DNA from: Polynucleobacter sp. 15G-AUS-farblos
Lineage (GTDB): Bacteria > Pseudomonadota > Gammaproteobacteria > Burkholderiales > Burkholderiaceae
Direction of reading: 5' to 3'
Length of the DNA: 64,000 nt
NCBI RefSeq assembly: GCF_018882445.1
Contig: NZ_JACVOM010000003.1
Location: 297,381-361,380 of the forward strand
Shown here: positions 40,232 to 52,717 of the stretch, piece after piece
Numbering within the stretch: position 1 is the stretch's first letter
Layout: every line of letters starts with the position of its first letter
The notes under the pieces: model-generated
Databases searched by the model: none
What the model was told of the DNA's origin: nothing
Seen by the model: the letters and a program-made list of their open reading frames with translations, nothing else
Made by a program: the position numbers and the translations under genes

Positions 40232-41017
40232 CTACCAAGGCAATACGGGCAACACAGGCTTAAGACCCGCCTTTTGAATCGTAGGTGCCGCTTGGGGAGA
40301 CGCCAGGAAAGCGATTAAGTCGCGTGAAGCATTTAGGTTGTTCACGTTTTTAGTGATTCCGGCAGAAAATAAAACCGTCTTTTGTGCCTCAGGTGGTAGC
40401 TCGCCAATAAAGTCCACCCCAGGAATTGACAATAACTCACTGACTTGCTGAAAGCCAAGCTCCGCCTCTCCTCGAGCCACCACTGAGGCTACGCGTTCAC
40501 TAAAAATCTTTCTGGCAGTTTTATCCATTTGCTCGGAGATTCCCATTTTTGGGAACAACTCGGTGGATAGATAAACTCCGCTAGCGCTGGCAGAGTAAGC
40601 TACAGATTTGGCGTTGAGCAAAGCCTGCTTAAGTCCTGCCATGGTGCTGATATCAGGCTTAGGAGCACCCGCTTTCACGACGCCTCCCATTACTGAGGCC
40701 ACCAAATCGACTCGCGTGCCAGGCTGAACTTCGCCACTTTTAATAAAGCCCTCTAGAGCTGGTGCAGCCAAAATCAATACATCAAACTTTTCTCCTCGCC
40801 CTAATCGAGTAGGAATAGAGTCTTGGGCTGCCCCCATAGAAGACCCATAAGAAATAATCACTTTATTTGGTGATCGCTTTTCGTATTCAGGAACCAATAC
40901 TTTTAATGCGTCAGCGAAGGCACCTGAGGTAATCACTTGGATATCTGCTGCAAAAGTTGTGCTTGATAAAAACACACTGCAGACAAATACAAATATTGAG
41001 CTCTTCAATTTGTTCAT
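40232..41017 (-). CDS. ModA-like periplasmic substrate-binding protein
   Basis: A 261-residue secreted protein with a signal peptide ending near TTFAADI. The fold is type II periplasmic binding: VITSGAFADALKVLVPEYEKRSPNKVIISYGSSMG resembles molybdate-binding ModA. No permease or ATPase gene is adjacent, so it may be an orphan receptor or serve another function; organic-acid binding is an alternative. The start is placed at the ATG at 41017 because the first 21 codons upstream have no signal-like character. Confidence 0.8.
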   Translation of the reverse strand: MNKLKSSIFVFVCSVFLSSTTFAADIQVITSGAFADALKVLVPEYEKRSPNKVIISYGSSMGAAQDSIPTRLGRGEKFDVLILAAPALEGFIKSGEVQPGTRVDLVASVMGGVVKAGAPKPDISTMAGLKQALLNAKSVAYSASASGVYLSTELFPKMGISEQMDKTARKIFSERVASVVARGEAELGFQQVSELLSIPGVDFIGELPPEAQKTVLFSAGITKNVNNLNASRDLIAFLASPQAAPTIQKAGLKPVLPVLPW

Positions 41018-41172
41018 TATGTTTATATTTTTTACTCGTGTTTGTCTCAAAGAAAAATTAGTCGATAGTAATTTTTCCACTCTTTACTAACTATATGGGT
41101 ATTTTTTCATTGACGCAATTGCTGTATATTAATTCTCTAGTTGGCATGCAAATAAATCCATAGGGGGCGTAA

Positions 41173-41868
41173 ATGCACATTCGATCATATTTTTACATTC
41201 TTATCATGTGCTGTATTTCATCAATCGCAGTTGCTCAAAACTCAAAATTCTCAGGGCCTTATGCCCAATTTGGCATTGGCTATCAAACTGCATCGCCTTC
41301 ATTTTCAAATACGAGCTTAAGCGCTGCAGGGCAGAGTCTTACGCCAACTATTTCAGTTTCAAATGCGAGCGGGTTTACAGGCACACTTGCAGCTGGATAT
41401 AACTTCCTCTCAGGCACACCCTTATTATTAGGCCTAGGTATTGAATACACACCCTTTCCGACTTCAAATGCTACCGCATCCGCAAGTTATAGCGGCAGCG
41501 TAGGATCTTATTCAGATTCTGCTTCAGTTCGTGTCAATAACTCATTAAATATTTTTCTTGCACCCGCTTTGGCGCTGGATCAAGACAAGCTTCTATACGG
41601 CAAAGTCGGTTACACAGGGTCTAGTGCTAATGGGGTCAATACCGACTTTTACATGGGGGGTACTAGCTTAGGTTTTGGCTATAAACAAATTATGAGCTCA
41701 GGCCTGTATGGCTTTGCTGAGTACAACTACGTTAATTATGGCAGTCTGAATCGATCCCTCAGCGGAACCTTAAAAACGCCAGGCAATGTTAGCGTTCCAG
41801 CCACACTGAGTTCCACCGTGACTGCAACCTCCACAACCCTACTCTTTGGCTTAGGCTACCAGTTCTAA
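41173..41868 (+). CDS. Outer-membrane beta-barrel protein
   Basis: A 231-residue secreted protein: signal peptide ending near SIAVAQ, alternating strands rich in Gly, Ser and Thr, and the C-terminal LLFGLGYQF with the terminal phenylalanine that marks a BAM substrate. It resembles OmpW/OmpA-like small barrels. No ligand can be inferred. AGGGGG stands nine bases before the ATG. Confidence 0.82.
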   Translation: MHIRSYFYILIMCCISSIAVAQNSKFSGPYAQFGIGYQTASPSFSNTSLSAAGQSLTPTISVSNASGFTGTLAAGYNFLSGTPLLLGLGIEYTPFPTSNATASASYSGSVGSYSDSASVRVNNSLNIFLAPALALDQDKLLYGKVGYTGSSANGVNTDFYMGGTSLGFGYKQIMSSGLYGFAEYNYVNYGSLNRSLSGTLKTPGNVSVPATLSSTVTATSTTLLFGLGYQF

Positions 41869-41869
41869 A

Positions 41870-42016
41870 TTAAAAACCAATGCAGGCGACTGGCATATCT
41901 TGAAAAGGGGTGCCAGGAATACAGTTAACGCCAACTGGTGATGTGCTGCTTGCAAGACATCCACTCAAAAGAAATGTCAGCATCACAGCCATCAATATTA
42001 GTAATTGCTTTTTCAT
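41870..42016 (-). CDS. 48-aa small lipoprotein
   Basis: Short ORF MKKQLLILMAVMLTFLLSGC followed by a short mature part with two more cysteines (GVNCIPG and VACIGF). The signal peptide and lipobox LSGC are clear, and AGGAG lies five bases before the ATG. It follows the ATP-pyrophosphatase fusion gene by eight bases and is probably the last gene of that operon. Function unknown. Confidence 0.65.
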   Translation of the reverse strand: MKKQLLILMAVMLTFLLSGCLASSTSPVGVNCIPGTPFQDMPVACIGF

Positions 42017-42024
42017 ATGAACTC

Positions 42025-43688
<1,664 letters not shown>

Positions 43689-43695
43689 TGAGCGC

Positions 43696-44088
43696 TTATG
43701 AAGACTTGCTTGCTATGAGATCTGCATAGGCGATACATAACCACTGGCCACCCACATTTTTCCAGATACTTAAACGGGGAGAGTAGTCGGGAGTAAGTTC
43801 TTTGCCATCGAGGTATTCAAGCGCCGCAAGCCAAAAACTGACAATTAGGTTATCGCCGGACTGAGTAACCTTGAAATCTTTAAATTTGACAGGGCCAAGA
43901 TTCATGCCCTTCATCAAAGTCATGGCACTTGCACGATCACAGGCGCCGCCCATACCTACAAATTGACAAGCAGGATCGAGCATCTTTTCAAGAGCATCCC
44001 AATTTTTTTCTTGGAGATATTGAACAGATAGGCGCTCTAATTTCTCGCCTTGTTCTGCAAGCTCAATTTGGCTTAATTGCTGCTCCAT
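43696..44088 (-). CDS. DUF4440/SnoaL-like NTF2-fold protein
   Basis: A 130-residue protein with the cone-shaped NTF2-like fold: LERLSVQYLQEKNWDALEKMLDPACQFVG at the start and LSIWKNVGGQWLCIAYADL at the end. Such proteins can be small enzymes or binding partners. The start at 44088 is supported by CAGGGGA nine bases upstream. It precedes the glycosyltransferase-like gene by seven bases and likely leads that operon. Confidence 0.75.
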   Translation of the reverse strand: MEQQLSQIELAEQGEKLERLSVQYLQEKNWDALEKMLDPACQFVGMGGACDRASAMTLMKGMNLGPVKFKDFKVTQSGDNLIVSFWLAALEYLDGKELTPDYSPRLSIWKNVGGQWLCIAYADLIASKSS

Positions 44089-44214
44089 ATGATCCCCTGA
44101 ATAAATTAGGATCATCATACAAGACTCTATTCCTTAGGCTTTTCATCTAGAGCTATCTATCGCCATCTAGCGCTTTGATTGAAATCGAGCTAGCTCCGCA
44201 CTTGTCCTACTTTT

Positions 44215-44427
44215 TTAATTCTTCAATTTTTCCCTTTCTTGCTGGTATTGCTGAAAGTTTGGGGTAGGAATGGGGGCTAAATCTTTAGAAGGATTTTTAG
44301 CCTTATCTTGCGAGCGCACACCCTCATAAAAGGATTCAGGACTGATCGTGTTGCAGGCACTGACCATTACCAAAGCGCCCAGAATGCAAGACGTCTTGAA
44401 AAAGGGGTGTCGAATGAAAGAGAACAT
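44215..44427 (-). CDS. Small hypothetical lipoprotein
   Basis: A 70-residue protein with a signal peptide and lipobox (MVSAC). The mature part has FYEGVRSQDKAKNP and a charged helical tail QQYQQEREKLKN. The pattern recurs in short betaproteobacterial outer-membrane lipoproteins of unknown function. It stands alone between the NTF2-like gene and the EF-hand gene. Confidence 0.65.
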   Translation of the reverse strand: MFSFIRHPFFKTSCILGALVMVSACNTISPESFYEGVRSQDKAKNPSKDLAPIPTPNFQQYQQEREKLKN

Positions 44428-44469
44428 CGTGATTGGCTAAGATACTCGCCCAGATGTGAGAGCAGAATG

Positions 44470-44730
44470 CTAAAACTTGAGTAGCGTCCACTCACTCAGG
44501 TTTATTTTGCCATCCTTGTCTTTGTCGGCAGCATCAAAGTTTAGACTGGAGATGCCCGCCTGCTTCGCCTCTTCACGAGAAATATGGCCATCTTTATTTT
44601 TGTCAATCACTACAAATGAACGTGTTGGAGTGGTGGCTTTGTTTGTGTCAGTACTCGCAGGAGTTTGAGCAATAGCCAGCAAGGGTGACAAGAAAAAGGC
44701 TGCTGCTATCAAAGAATATAGGGCTTTCAT
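44470..44730 (-). CDS. Secreted EF-hand protein
   Basis: An 86-residue protein with a signal peptide ending near LAIAQ and a pair of EF-hand loops: DKNKDGHISREE and DKDKDGKINLSE, both with Asp at positions 1, 3 and 5 and Glu at position 12. It should bind calcium in the periplasm. Function otherwise unknown. Confidence 0.82.
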   Translation of the reverse strand: MKALYSLIAAAFFLSPLLAIAQTPASTDTNKATTPTRSFVVIDKNKDGHISREEAKQAGISSLNFDAADKDKDGKINLSEWTLLKF

Positions 44731-44794
44731 CTGAACTCCAATATAAGGTTGTTAGCAAGATACTAGCAGGGCGAGCTGCATTCCACCCACATCC

Positions 44795-45478
44795 TTAAAT
44801 TACTTCCAATACTTTGCTTAATGAATTTCCTTCGAAATTGGGCTTCTCTCCAATTTCCTCATATGGATGCCCGAGACGGTTTACCCAGAACACCTCAAAT
44901 CCAAACCACTTTGCTGCAAGGGCATCCCATGCATTACTGGACACAAAAAGAATCTCTTCTTTTTTAACTGGAAATGCCTTTAATAAGAGTTCATAAGCCT
45001 GTGGGGCTGTTTTGAATAAGCGAACATCCTCAACTGTGACCACCTGATCTAAATAAGGCTTTAAGCCATTACTCTCCACCACGGTCGCTAACATCTCCTT
45101 ACTACCATTAGACAGAATGGCAGTAGCAATACCTTTGTCCTTAATAGCCTTTAATACTTTGAGGCTGTCATTAAAACCTGTTAGTTTGGCGTATTGATCC
45201 ATCAGGCGTTTTTCATCAGACTCTCTTAAATCGAGATTCATACGCTTACAAACATATCGCAAAGATCGAATAGTCAACTCCCAAAAAGGCAAATAGTATT
45301 TACTCCCCGAAGGATTGGGATCGCTCATTGTGACTAAACGGGTGTATTCAATTTGACGATCGCGCCACATTAATGACAGCGCCTGTCCATGGCCGGGAAA
45401 TATTTCTTCTGCAAGTTGCCCCATGGAGTAAACATCAAACAATGTTCCATAGGCATCAAATGCGATTAATTTATACAT
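44795..45478 (-). CDS. HAD-family haloacid dehalogenase type II
   Basis: A 227-residue HAD hydrolase. Nucleophile D8 is in FDAYGTLFD; motif II is SNGSKEML; FVSSNAWDALAAKWFGFEVFWVNR is the type II L-2-haloacid dehalogenase motif. The family removes halogen from short 2-haloacids or acts as a phosphatase, and the motif set favours dehalogenase. The gene follows a putative 33-residue ORF and a MAPEG gene on the same strand. Confidence 0.87.
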   Translation of the reverse strand: MYKLIAFDAYGTLFDVYSMGQLAEEIFPGHGQALSLMWRDRQIEYTRLVTMSDPNPSGSKYYLPFWELTIRSLRYVCKRMNLDLRESDEKRLMDQYAKLTGFNDSLKVLKAIKDKGIATAILSNGSKEMLATVVESNGLKPYLDQVVTVEDVRLFKTAPQAYELLLKAFPVKKEEILFVSSNAWDALAAKWFGFEVFWVNRLGHPYEEIGEKPNFEGNSLSKVLEVI

Positions 45479-45485
45479 ATCAACC

Positions 45486-45587
45486 CTAGTCTTTAAATTT
45501 AGAAAATGAATCTTTAGGAAAAGTCATCAGGCCCGCATGAGATTTATGGGCATATTTTTCGATTGCTTCTTTTATATTGGATTGCAT
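45486..45587 (-). CDS. Putative 33-aa protein between MAPEG and dehalogenase genes
   Basis: ORF MQSNIKEAIEKYAHKSHAG plus MTFPKDSFSKFKD, with GGATAGATA before the ATG. It begins four bases upstream of the MAPEG stop and ends seven bases before the dehalogenase ATG, so it fills the gap exactly. It is hydrophilic and has no recognised domain. Translation is plausible but not shown. Confidence 0.4.
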   Translation of the reverse strand: MQSNIKEAIEKYAHKSHAGLMTFPKDSFSKFKD

Positions 45588-45590
45588 TAT

Positions 45591-46001
45591 CTATCCAAGT
45601 AACTTAAATAGAGCCAAACCCAAATTCAAAATAGCTAGAGTGATTAGCGTACCGAATGTAAGCTTCATGCCTAGCACGCGCTGACTAAAGTCTGGTGGGG
45701 GCGTATTAATTCCTTTTGCATGAATCAAGCGACCCGCAATTAAAACGATGCCTGGAATGGCAACCAACCACCAAGGCGCTCCATTAAGTTCGAGGCAGGC
45801 AAGCAGGAGAACTCCAAAGGGGGCGTACTCGGCAAAGTTACCCTGCGCACGAATGGCTCTTTCTAGATCATCGTGCCCGCCACTACCCAAACCTACCTTA
45901 TTCTTTCTTCGAAGACCAATAACAGCTAAAGAAAGTCTGACAAAAACGATACTTAAAACAGAGGCAATGATTGAGGTAATCAATAGCATTGAAAGCTCCA
46001 A
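45591..46001 (-). CDS. MAPEG-family membrane protein
   Basis: A 136-residue protein with four hydrophobic helices and the segment RAQGNFAEYAPFGVLLLACLELNGAP, the family signature of bacterial MAPEG proteins (YecN-like). These are glutathione-transferase-related membrane proteins of uncertain substrate. It likely heads the unit with the 33-residue ORF and the dehalogenase; a detoxification role would fit both but is inference. Confidence 0.85.
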   Translation of the reverse strand: MELSMLLITSIIASVLSIVFVRLSLAVIGLRRKNKVGLGSGGHDDLERAIRAQGNFAEYAPFGVLLLACLELNGAPWWLVAIPGIVLIAGRLIHAKGINTPPPDFSQRVLGMKLTFGTLITLAILNLGLALFKLLG

Positions 46002-46137
46002 AGAAATATATTAAGTACTAAAGCTTAGCCAGCAGGCTGGGCTGCAAACTCGACCTGATCGACACCCTGGCAACATAGACACCATACTAACTCAGGGCTT
46101 TGCATATGGAAGTCCATGATCCCTAGAAATGTTGATT

Positions 46138-46152
46138 ATCGATTTAATCGAT
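46138..46152. promoter_or_regulatory. Palindromic operator candidate upstream of katG
   Basis: ATCGATT-T-AATCGAT is a perfect odd palindrome in the 366-base gap between the MAPEG gene and katG. Its T-N11-A form suits a LysR-type regulator such as OxyR, but the four-part OxyR consensus is not visible. The rest of 46002-46237 shows nothing I recognise. Confidence 0.35.
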
Positions 46153-46237
46153 TAATTCATTCATATTAATTCATTGGACTAATGCTCGGAAAGGGCGGAA
46201 GATGAATGTATCGCAATCTATTGCAAAGGAGTAGAAA

Positions 46238-46297
46238 ATGAAAATCCAAGATAAGTTGGCTCTTATGGCCGAGGGGCTTTATTACCAGACTACTTAG
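46238..46297 (+). CDS. Putative 19-aa leader peptide upstream of katG
   Basis: ORF MKIQDKLALMAEGLYYQTT with AAAGGAG nine bases before its ATG, a better ribosome site than most genes here. The stop codon lies inside the loop of an inverted repeat (46286-46316). The peptide ends 70 bases before the katG ATG. It might be a translated leader that affects folding of the hairpin, or a gene remnant. Confidence 0.4.
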   Translation: MKIQDKLALMAEGLYYQTT

Positions 46298-46316
46298 TGC
46301 TTTATCAGGTAGTCTG
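46286..46316 (+). promoter_or_regulatory. Leader hairpin overlapping the end of the 19-aa ORF
   Basis: CAGACTAC and GTAGTCTG form an eight-pair stem around a 15-base loop that contains the leader stop codon. No U-run follows, so it is not a simple terminator. A ribosome on the leader ORF would cover its 5' arm. Confidence 0.45.
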
Positions 46317-46331
46317 AATACTCAAGACTAA

Positions 46332-48515
<2,184 letters not shown>

Positions 48516-48533
48516 TGTGCTTGTAGCGGGCAC

Positions 48534-48565
48534 AAAAAAGGGGGCAAAGTAATGCCCCCTTTTTT
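48534..48565 (+). terminator. katG terminator
   Basis: A6-GGGGGCA, a six-base loop, TGCCCCC-T6: a symmetric stem with A and T runs, able to act in both directions but with no close opposing gene. Confidence 0.92.
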
Positions 48566-48628
48566 CTTGCTAAAAATTTGCACTCTATACCGCGCTCAGT
48601 TATTGCTATGGCGCGGCTAGTCTTGAGC

Positions 48629-49075
48629 TTACTTTTTAGCTTTATATTTTTGTACTGCCTGCTTTAAATCTGAATATTCTTCACAGCCAAAAGTACAGAC
48701 TTTATCTAATTTTGCCAATAGGGCTTCGGCGCCTGGCAAGTCATTATTGATTAATTTGAGCTTTCCGTAATACTCAAGAGCTCCACGATGATCTGGATCT
48801 ATTTTCAATGCCGCTTGATAGTACTTTTCTGCGCCAACTAGATCGGGCGGCTGTTTTTTGCGAAGACTATAACCAAGTAAATTATTCCAATCGGCTGAAC
48901 TTGTTTCATTGGCAGATTGCAATTGCTGTATTGCCTGATCATATTTTTCAGCCTTAATACTTGCCCTTGATTGGGTTAGCCAAGCCGGATCTTGCTTAGC
49001 TGGAGCAGAATCGGCGGCCTGAGATAGCCCGGCGAATGTATAAAGCAATACAGCTGCAAGAAGTAGTTTTTTCAT
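48629..49075 (-). CDS. Secreted TPR-repeat protein
   Basis: A 148-residue protein with a signal peptide ending near GLSQAAD and about three TPR-like helix pairs (YDQAIQQLQSANETSSADWNNLLGYSLRK, LVGAEKYYQAALKIDPDHRGALEYYGKL). It ends with a cysteine pair region KVCTFGCEEYSDLKQAV. Probably a periplasmic scaffold; the partner is unknown. Confidence 0.82.
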   Translation of the reverse strand: MKKLLLAAVLLYTFAGLSQAADSAPAKQDPAWLTQSRASIKAEKYDQAIQQLQSANETSSADWNNLLGYSLRKKQPPDLVGAEKYYQAALKIDPDHRGALEYYGKLKLINNDLPGAEALLAKLDKVCTFGCEEYSDLKQAVQKYKAKK

Positions 49076-49216
49076 TTATTGTCCTTTTGATCAAGAATTT
49101 GTACTTTATATACCCATTATTTAGTTCTTGCTCAGCAGGGGCTAATTGTTGGTCCAATTCTCTTTTGAATTTCCATTACTATTGCATAGAACTAGCCATC
49201 CGGAAGGTCCAAAGGC

Positions 49217-50140
49217 ATGAAAATCCCAATGAAGTACAAACTATTATTTGTAGTAGGGCTCATGAGCACCTCTACAACATATGCTCAAAACTTTGGGCCA
49301 CAAAGTCCTCCGGTTGGATCAGTCATTACATCTGTCAACGTCAATGCGATTAACCAATTCAATACCAACACTACTTCTGGTGGAAGCTTTAATTGGCAGG
49401 ACGCTAATATTAGCCTCAATAATCGTTACCAAATCGATGCGAACTCAAGCATTGGACTGAGCTTGCGAGACGGCTATCAAAACTGGTCTTGGAGCAATAT
49501 CAGCGGCTATGGAACTCAAACCCCATGGAAGGGTATTCAAAGCCCCGGAATAGGATTAAGTTATTTTCAAAAGCTGGATGCAGACTGGACTGCTGGGTTT
49601 GCTCCGATTGTTGATTGGGTCGCTGAAAATGGTGTTGGAACAGCAGGAGCTGCTACCTATGGCGCCATAGGTAGTGCTGCCAAAAGATATTCCAATGATT
49701 TGACCATTGGTCTTGGTACAGGCGTATTTCGACAGGTTGATAAAACTAAAGTATTTCCATTCCTGCTAATTAACTGGAAGATCAATGAGAAGTGGACTCT
49801 AAACAATCCTTTGCCAGCAGGTCCATCTGGTGGCGCCGGACTTGAGCTCTCTTATGCATTGGCAAATAAATGGAAAATCGCTGGGGGTGCAGCTTATAGA
49901 TCGTATCGCTTTAGACTAAGTAACTCTAATTACACGCCCAATGGAATTGGGCAAAATTCTTTTATTCCCGTATTTACTCGCTTAAGTTATGCAATAGATC
50001 GGGGCACTAGTGCGGACTTATATCTAGCAGCGAATGTTGGCGGAAAGCTCTCTGTGACCGATGTAAATGGTGCCACGCCCTACAGCACAAATTATCAAAC
50101 AGGTCTTGCGCTCGCTTTTTCTGTGACTACGCGGTTTTAA
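49217..50140 (+). CDS. DUF6268-like outer-membrane barrel protein
   Basis: A 307-residue protein with a signal peptide ending near TTYAQN, many amphipathic strands rich in Gly, Asn and Trp, and a C-terminal LALAFSVTTRF ending in phenylalanine. The pattern resembles the DUF6268 outer-membrane family. It converges with the next gene, whose 3' end overlaps by four bases. Transport or adhesion role unknown. Confidence 0.75.
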   Translation: MKIPMKYKLLFVVGLMSTSTTYAQNFGPQSPPVGSVITSVNVNAINQFNTNTTSGGSFNWQDANISLNNRYQIDANSSIGLSLRDGYQNWSWSNISGYGTQTPWKGIQSPGIGLSYFQKLDADWTAGFAPIVDWVAENGVGTAGAATYGAIGSAAKRYSNDLTIGLGTGVFRQVDKTKVFPFLLINWKINEKWTLNNPLPAGPSGGAGLELSYALANKWKIAGGAAYRSYRFRLSNSNYTPNGIGQNSFIPVFTRLSYAIDRGTSADLYLAANVGGKLSVTDVNGATPYSTNYQTGLALAFSVTTRF

Positions 50141-50511
50141 GCATTACCTCTTGAGTGTGCAAATAGTTTCTTAGCAACAAAATTCAAAGTTAAAGAAATC
50201 ATGCCCGTAAGGGCGCCGGTGACAATCGCCTCGGTTGTATATCCGCCAAAGTGCGTAGGGTGTACAAACAAGTCTGCAATAAAGCACATGCCACCAGTAA
50301 TGCCAGCCACAAAATATTTATTGCGGAACCATTGGTGGGTAAAAGAGGAAAGAATGAGTACTCCAGCCCCAGTGATTAAGCCAGTCTCTACGGCTTTATG
50401 GAGATGGTCCAAGGTTGCCAACCAAATATTTCCTTGAACCATAACCAGCAGACAAGCAGGAGCTGCTTCACAAAATGGCGTTACAAATATTTTTAGCTTT
50501 TGACTCAGCAT
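50137..50511 (-). CDS. Hypothetical four-helix membrane protein
   Basis: A 124-residue protein with about four hydrophobic segments, including GLITGAGVLILSSF, YFVAGITGGMCFIADLFVHP and AIVTGALTGMISLTLNFVAKKLF. The central HPTHFGG could place histidines at the membrane face. I do not recognise the family. Confidence 0.6.
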   Translation of the reverse strand: MLSQKLKIFVTPFCEAAPACLLVMVQGNIWLATLDHLHKAVETGLITGAGVLILSSFTHQWFRNKYFVAGITGGMCFIADLFVHPTHFGGYTTEAIVTGALTGMISLTLNFVAKKLFAHSRGNA

Positions 50512-50572
50512 TGCGGCCTTCTATTCAATGGATTACTTACGTTAACACCCCAAAGCAAAGATCTCAAATAAA

Positions 50573-50593
50573 AAACCACCCGCAGGTGGTTCA
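50573..50593 (-). terminator. Terminator after the 43-aa membrane protein
   Basis: AACCACC/GGTGGTT stem of seven pairs with a U-run on the minus strand, 58 bases after the stop of the small ORF. The stem is close to the hairpins of the tRNA-like repeats further right, but no tRNA-like part follows here. Confidence 0.75.
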
Positions 50594-50650
50594 ATATTTC
50601 TTCAAGCTTAGAGACTAAGCATTAATCACTCATTTGACTGCGCAACATTC

Positions 50651-50782
50651 TTAAAAGTTGAGCGCAGAAACAAAGAGAGACAGGATGGTAATTGTTGAAA
50701 ATATGCCGATAAACACGAGAGCCATAACTACATATATCTTGGCTGATTTATCTTTGATTTCAATTGCTCTTGTATTGCTCAT
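50651..50782 (-). CDS. 43-aa single-pass membrane protein
   Basis: ORF MSNTRAIEIKDKSAKIYVVM followed by the helix ALVFIGIFSTITILSLFVSAL. AAAGGA lies six to seven bases before the ATG, and a terminator follows. It accounts for most of the roughly 400-base gap at 50512-50918. No family is recognised. Confidence 0.55.
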   Translation of the reverse strand: MSNTRAIEIKDKSAKIYVVMALVFIGIFSTITILSLFVSALNF

Positions 50783-50918
50783 TAGCTATCCTTTAGTTAG
50801 TTAGCCTTCAATATGCGTATATTAACAAAATATGCCTTTTTTAGGAATACCGCTTTGAGGGCATAAAAACGGGCTTATTTAGTCAATAGAAAGCAATTAG
50901 AGCTCAAAATAACTCAGC

Positions 50919-51473
50919 TTAATGGCTTTTCAAATAATCGATTACCCAAGCTGGATCACTATCGCTTGGGAAGATCGGATAGTGAACTGCCTCGATTACG
51001 CCATTATTCGCAATCAAGGTAACCCGCTTTAATAAGGTCATTCCAGCGGCTACAAAAGTTGGCATATTCAATGCCTTTTGAAATTGATAGTTCACATCAC
51101 TAGCCACTGGAAATGGGAGATGAAGTCTATCTGCCATCTCTTTTTGATATTCAGTAGTTTGCACACTTAAACCCACAACTTCAGCACCCAATGCTTGCAG
51201 CTCTTGATAGTGATCTCTAAATGAACAACTTTGCGGTGTACAACCTCTTGCCCCAGGAATTTGATCCCAACCATCAGGCAAGGCAACATTAGGTTGCCCT
51301 GTCATTGGATAGCAGTAGATAACCAATTTACCTTTAATGTCGCCAAAGTTCATGCTCTTACCGTTGGTGGTAATTAAGGAAACATTTGGCAGCTTCATTC
51401 CCCTCAAATGATTGGTTGAACCATCATCTTGAGGAATGGGCAGGTCTGTAGGAAGTTGATTTAAATTTGTCAT
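50919..51473 (-). CDS. Peroxiredoxin (AhpC/TSA fold)
   Basis: A 184-residue thioredoxin-fold peroxidase. The peroxidatic cysteine is in TPQSCSFRDHY, the TxxC form of the PxxxTxxC motif, with a further cysteine just before it (ARGC). It should reduce peroxides with thiol donors. It lies in the same stretch as katG and has a small two-helix membrane-protein gene upstream on the same strand. Confidence 0.87.
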   Translation of the reverse strand: MTNLNQLPTDLPIPQDDGSTNHLRGMKLPNVSLITTNGKSMNFGDIKGKLVIYCYPMTGQPNVALPDGWDQIPGARGCTPQSCSFRDHYQELQALGAEVVGLSVQTTEYQKEMADRLHLPFPVASDVNYQFQKALNMPTFVAAGMTLLKRVTLIANNGVIEAVHYPIFPSDSDPAWVIDYLKSH

Positions 51474-51551
51474 AAATGAATTCTATATAAAGCAAAGCCC
51501 CCCACATAGGCTAAGGGCGGTATCAACATGAGCCAAGGCAAATACTTCTTT

Positions 51552-51755
51552 TTATTTTTTTGCTTTAATTGCAAAAGATAGCCAGCCAAGAAAAATACCG
51601 ATCAAAATCACCGCTATTAACTTTGGAGTATTTGAAAATGTCTCGCCCGTAGGTAAGATTAAATTAAGCGCAAATGCAATGCTGATAACCATTCCGAAGA
51701 AGCCAGCATATTTTGAGATTGCATCCTTAGCATTATGAGGTGTAGGTAAAAACAT
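51552..51755 (-). CDS. Small two-helix membrane protein
   Basis: A 67-residue protein with helices FGMVISIAFALNLILPTG and LIAVILIGIFLGWLSFAI and a basic tail. GGATAAATG stands before the ATG. No family is recognised. It precedes the peroxiredoxin gene by about 80 bases. Confidence 0.55.
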   Translation of the reverse strand: MFLPTPHNAKDAISKYAGFFGMVISIAFALNLILPTGETFSNTPKLIAVILIGIFLGWLSFAIKAKK

Positions 51756-51872
51756 AGCATTTATCCTTTCGGCAATAAGGGGGGCTTAATTAAGCCCTGT
51801 TCTAAAACTTAAGAGGTCACAGCTGGTTAGACATTACATCTGAGTCTAAAGCAGGTCAATACCCATAAAGAA

Positions 51873-51947
51873 AATAGCCTAGCAAGTGGGCTATTGTGCA
51901 TCTTGATGGCCCTCGACCGAATCGAACTGCGACCTAGATTACTGAAC
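51873..51947 (-). repeat. tRNA-like element 1 with hairpin (class AATAGCC)
   Basis: Minus strand: a degenerate tRNA 3' half containing CAGTTCGATTCGG and GGGCCATCAAGA, then the stem AATAGCC/GGCTATT (51873-51895). It begins 13 bases after the stop of the glycosyltransferase gene at 51960. The hairpin is nearly the same as that of element 8 at 60.9 kb. Confidence 0.65.
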
Positions 51948-51959
51948 ACTGATCTCTAA

Positions 51960-52637
51960 TTATTGTTTAAGGACGGAAGCTAACTCTTGCGCTGGTGCTG
52001 AAGTTTCATGAGCGTATTTCAAAAAATTTTCCCGATGTCTTCTGTAAAACAACAGCCCCTCTTTTAAATTAGCCACCACAGCACCCTGATCGATCATCTC
52101 ATCCCATAGATTCCAATCTTCTTGAGGATGAATACCATCTTCATATCTTTTCTTATAACCAATTTTTTGACCAAAAGCAGTGCGATACATCATGGAGCCA
52201 TGATGTTGATCTTGTCGATCCCAATACAAATCGCCCTGATGAGGTCGCGTTTCACCTGGGACCCTCGTCAGAATTTCTTCCTTCAATTCACCAGTAACAA
52301 CAATGTCATAAGTAACAATGTCAGCGCTGGCGTTTGACAACAACTCAATTGCGTCTGAGCGCAACCAATTATCGGCACCTATGAAAAGCACATATTCCGT
52401 ATTGATTTGAGACAGTATGTCTTGAAAGTTATCCACAACTCCTAGATTTTCTTGTCTAAATAGGTATTCAATGTCTGGGTATAGGGCTGGTAGATGATTG
52501 CAATCAAACCCGCCATCATCAACAAATAATATTCTTGCTGGGGGAATAGTTTGAGAGAGCATAGACTCGATGCAATGAGCTGCAAGGTGTCCGTACTTAT
52601 AGGAGGCAATGACGACAGTAATCATATTGAATGGCAT
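51960..52637 (-). CDS. Family 2 glycosyltransferase
   Basis: A GT-A fold enzyme of about 225 residues: TVVIASYKYGHLAAHCIESMLSQT at the start, VDDGG as the first aspartate motif, and LFIGADNWLRSDAIELL in the DxD region (here ADN). HPQEDWNLWDEMI matches the catalytic ED of the family. It probably adds a sugar to surface polysaccharide. The start is uncertain between 52637 and 52625. It ends beside tRNA-like element 1. Confidence 0.82.
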   Translation of the reverse strand: MPFNMITVVIASYKYGHLAAHCIESMLSQTIPPARILFVDDGGFDCNHLPALYPDIEYLFRQENLGVVDNFQDILSQINTEYVLFIGADNWLRSDAIELLSNASADIVTYDIVVTGELKEEILTRVPGETRPHQGDLYWDRQDQHHGSMMYRTAFGQKIGYKKRYEDGIHPQEDWNLWDEMIDQGAVVANLKEGLLFYRRHRENFLKYAHETSAPAQELASVLKQ

Positions 52638-52717
52638 TAGAGCATGAAAGTGTGACTTTGATACCCAGAGACATTCAGGCATAACCAATACAAGGTACAA
52701 CTACCTATAATCAATCG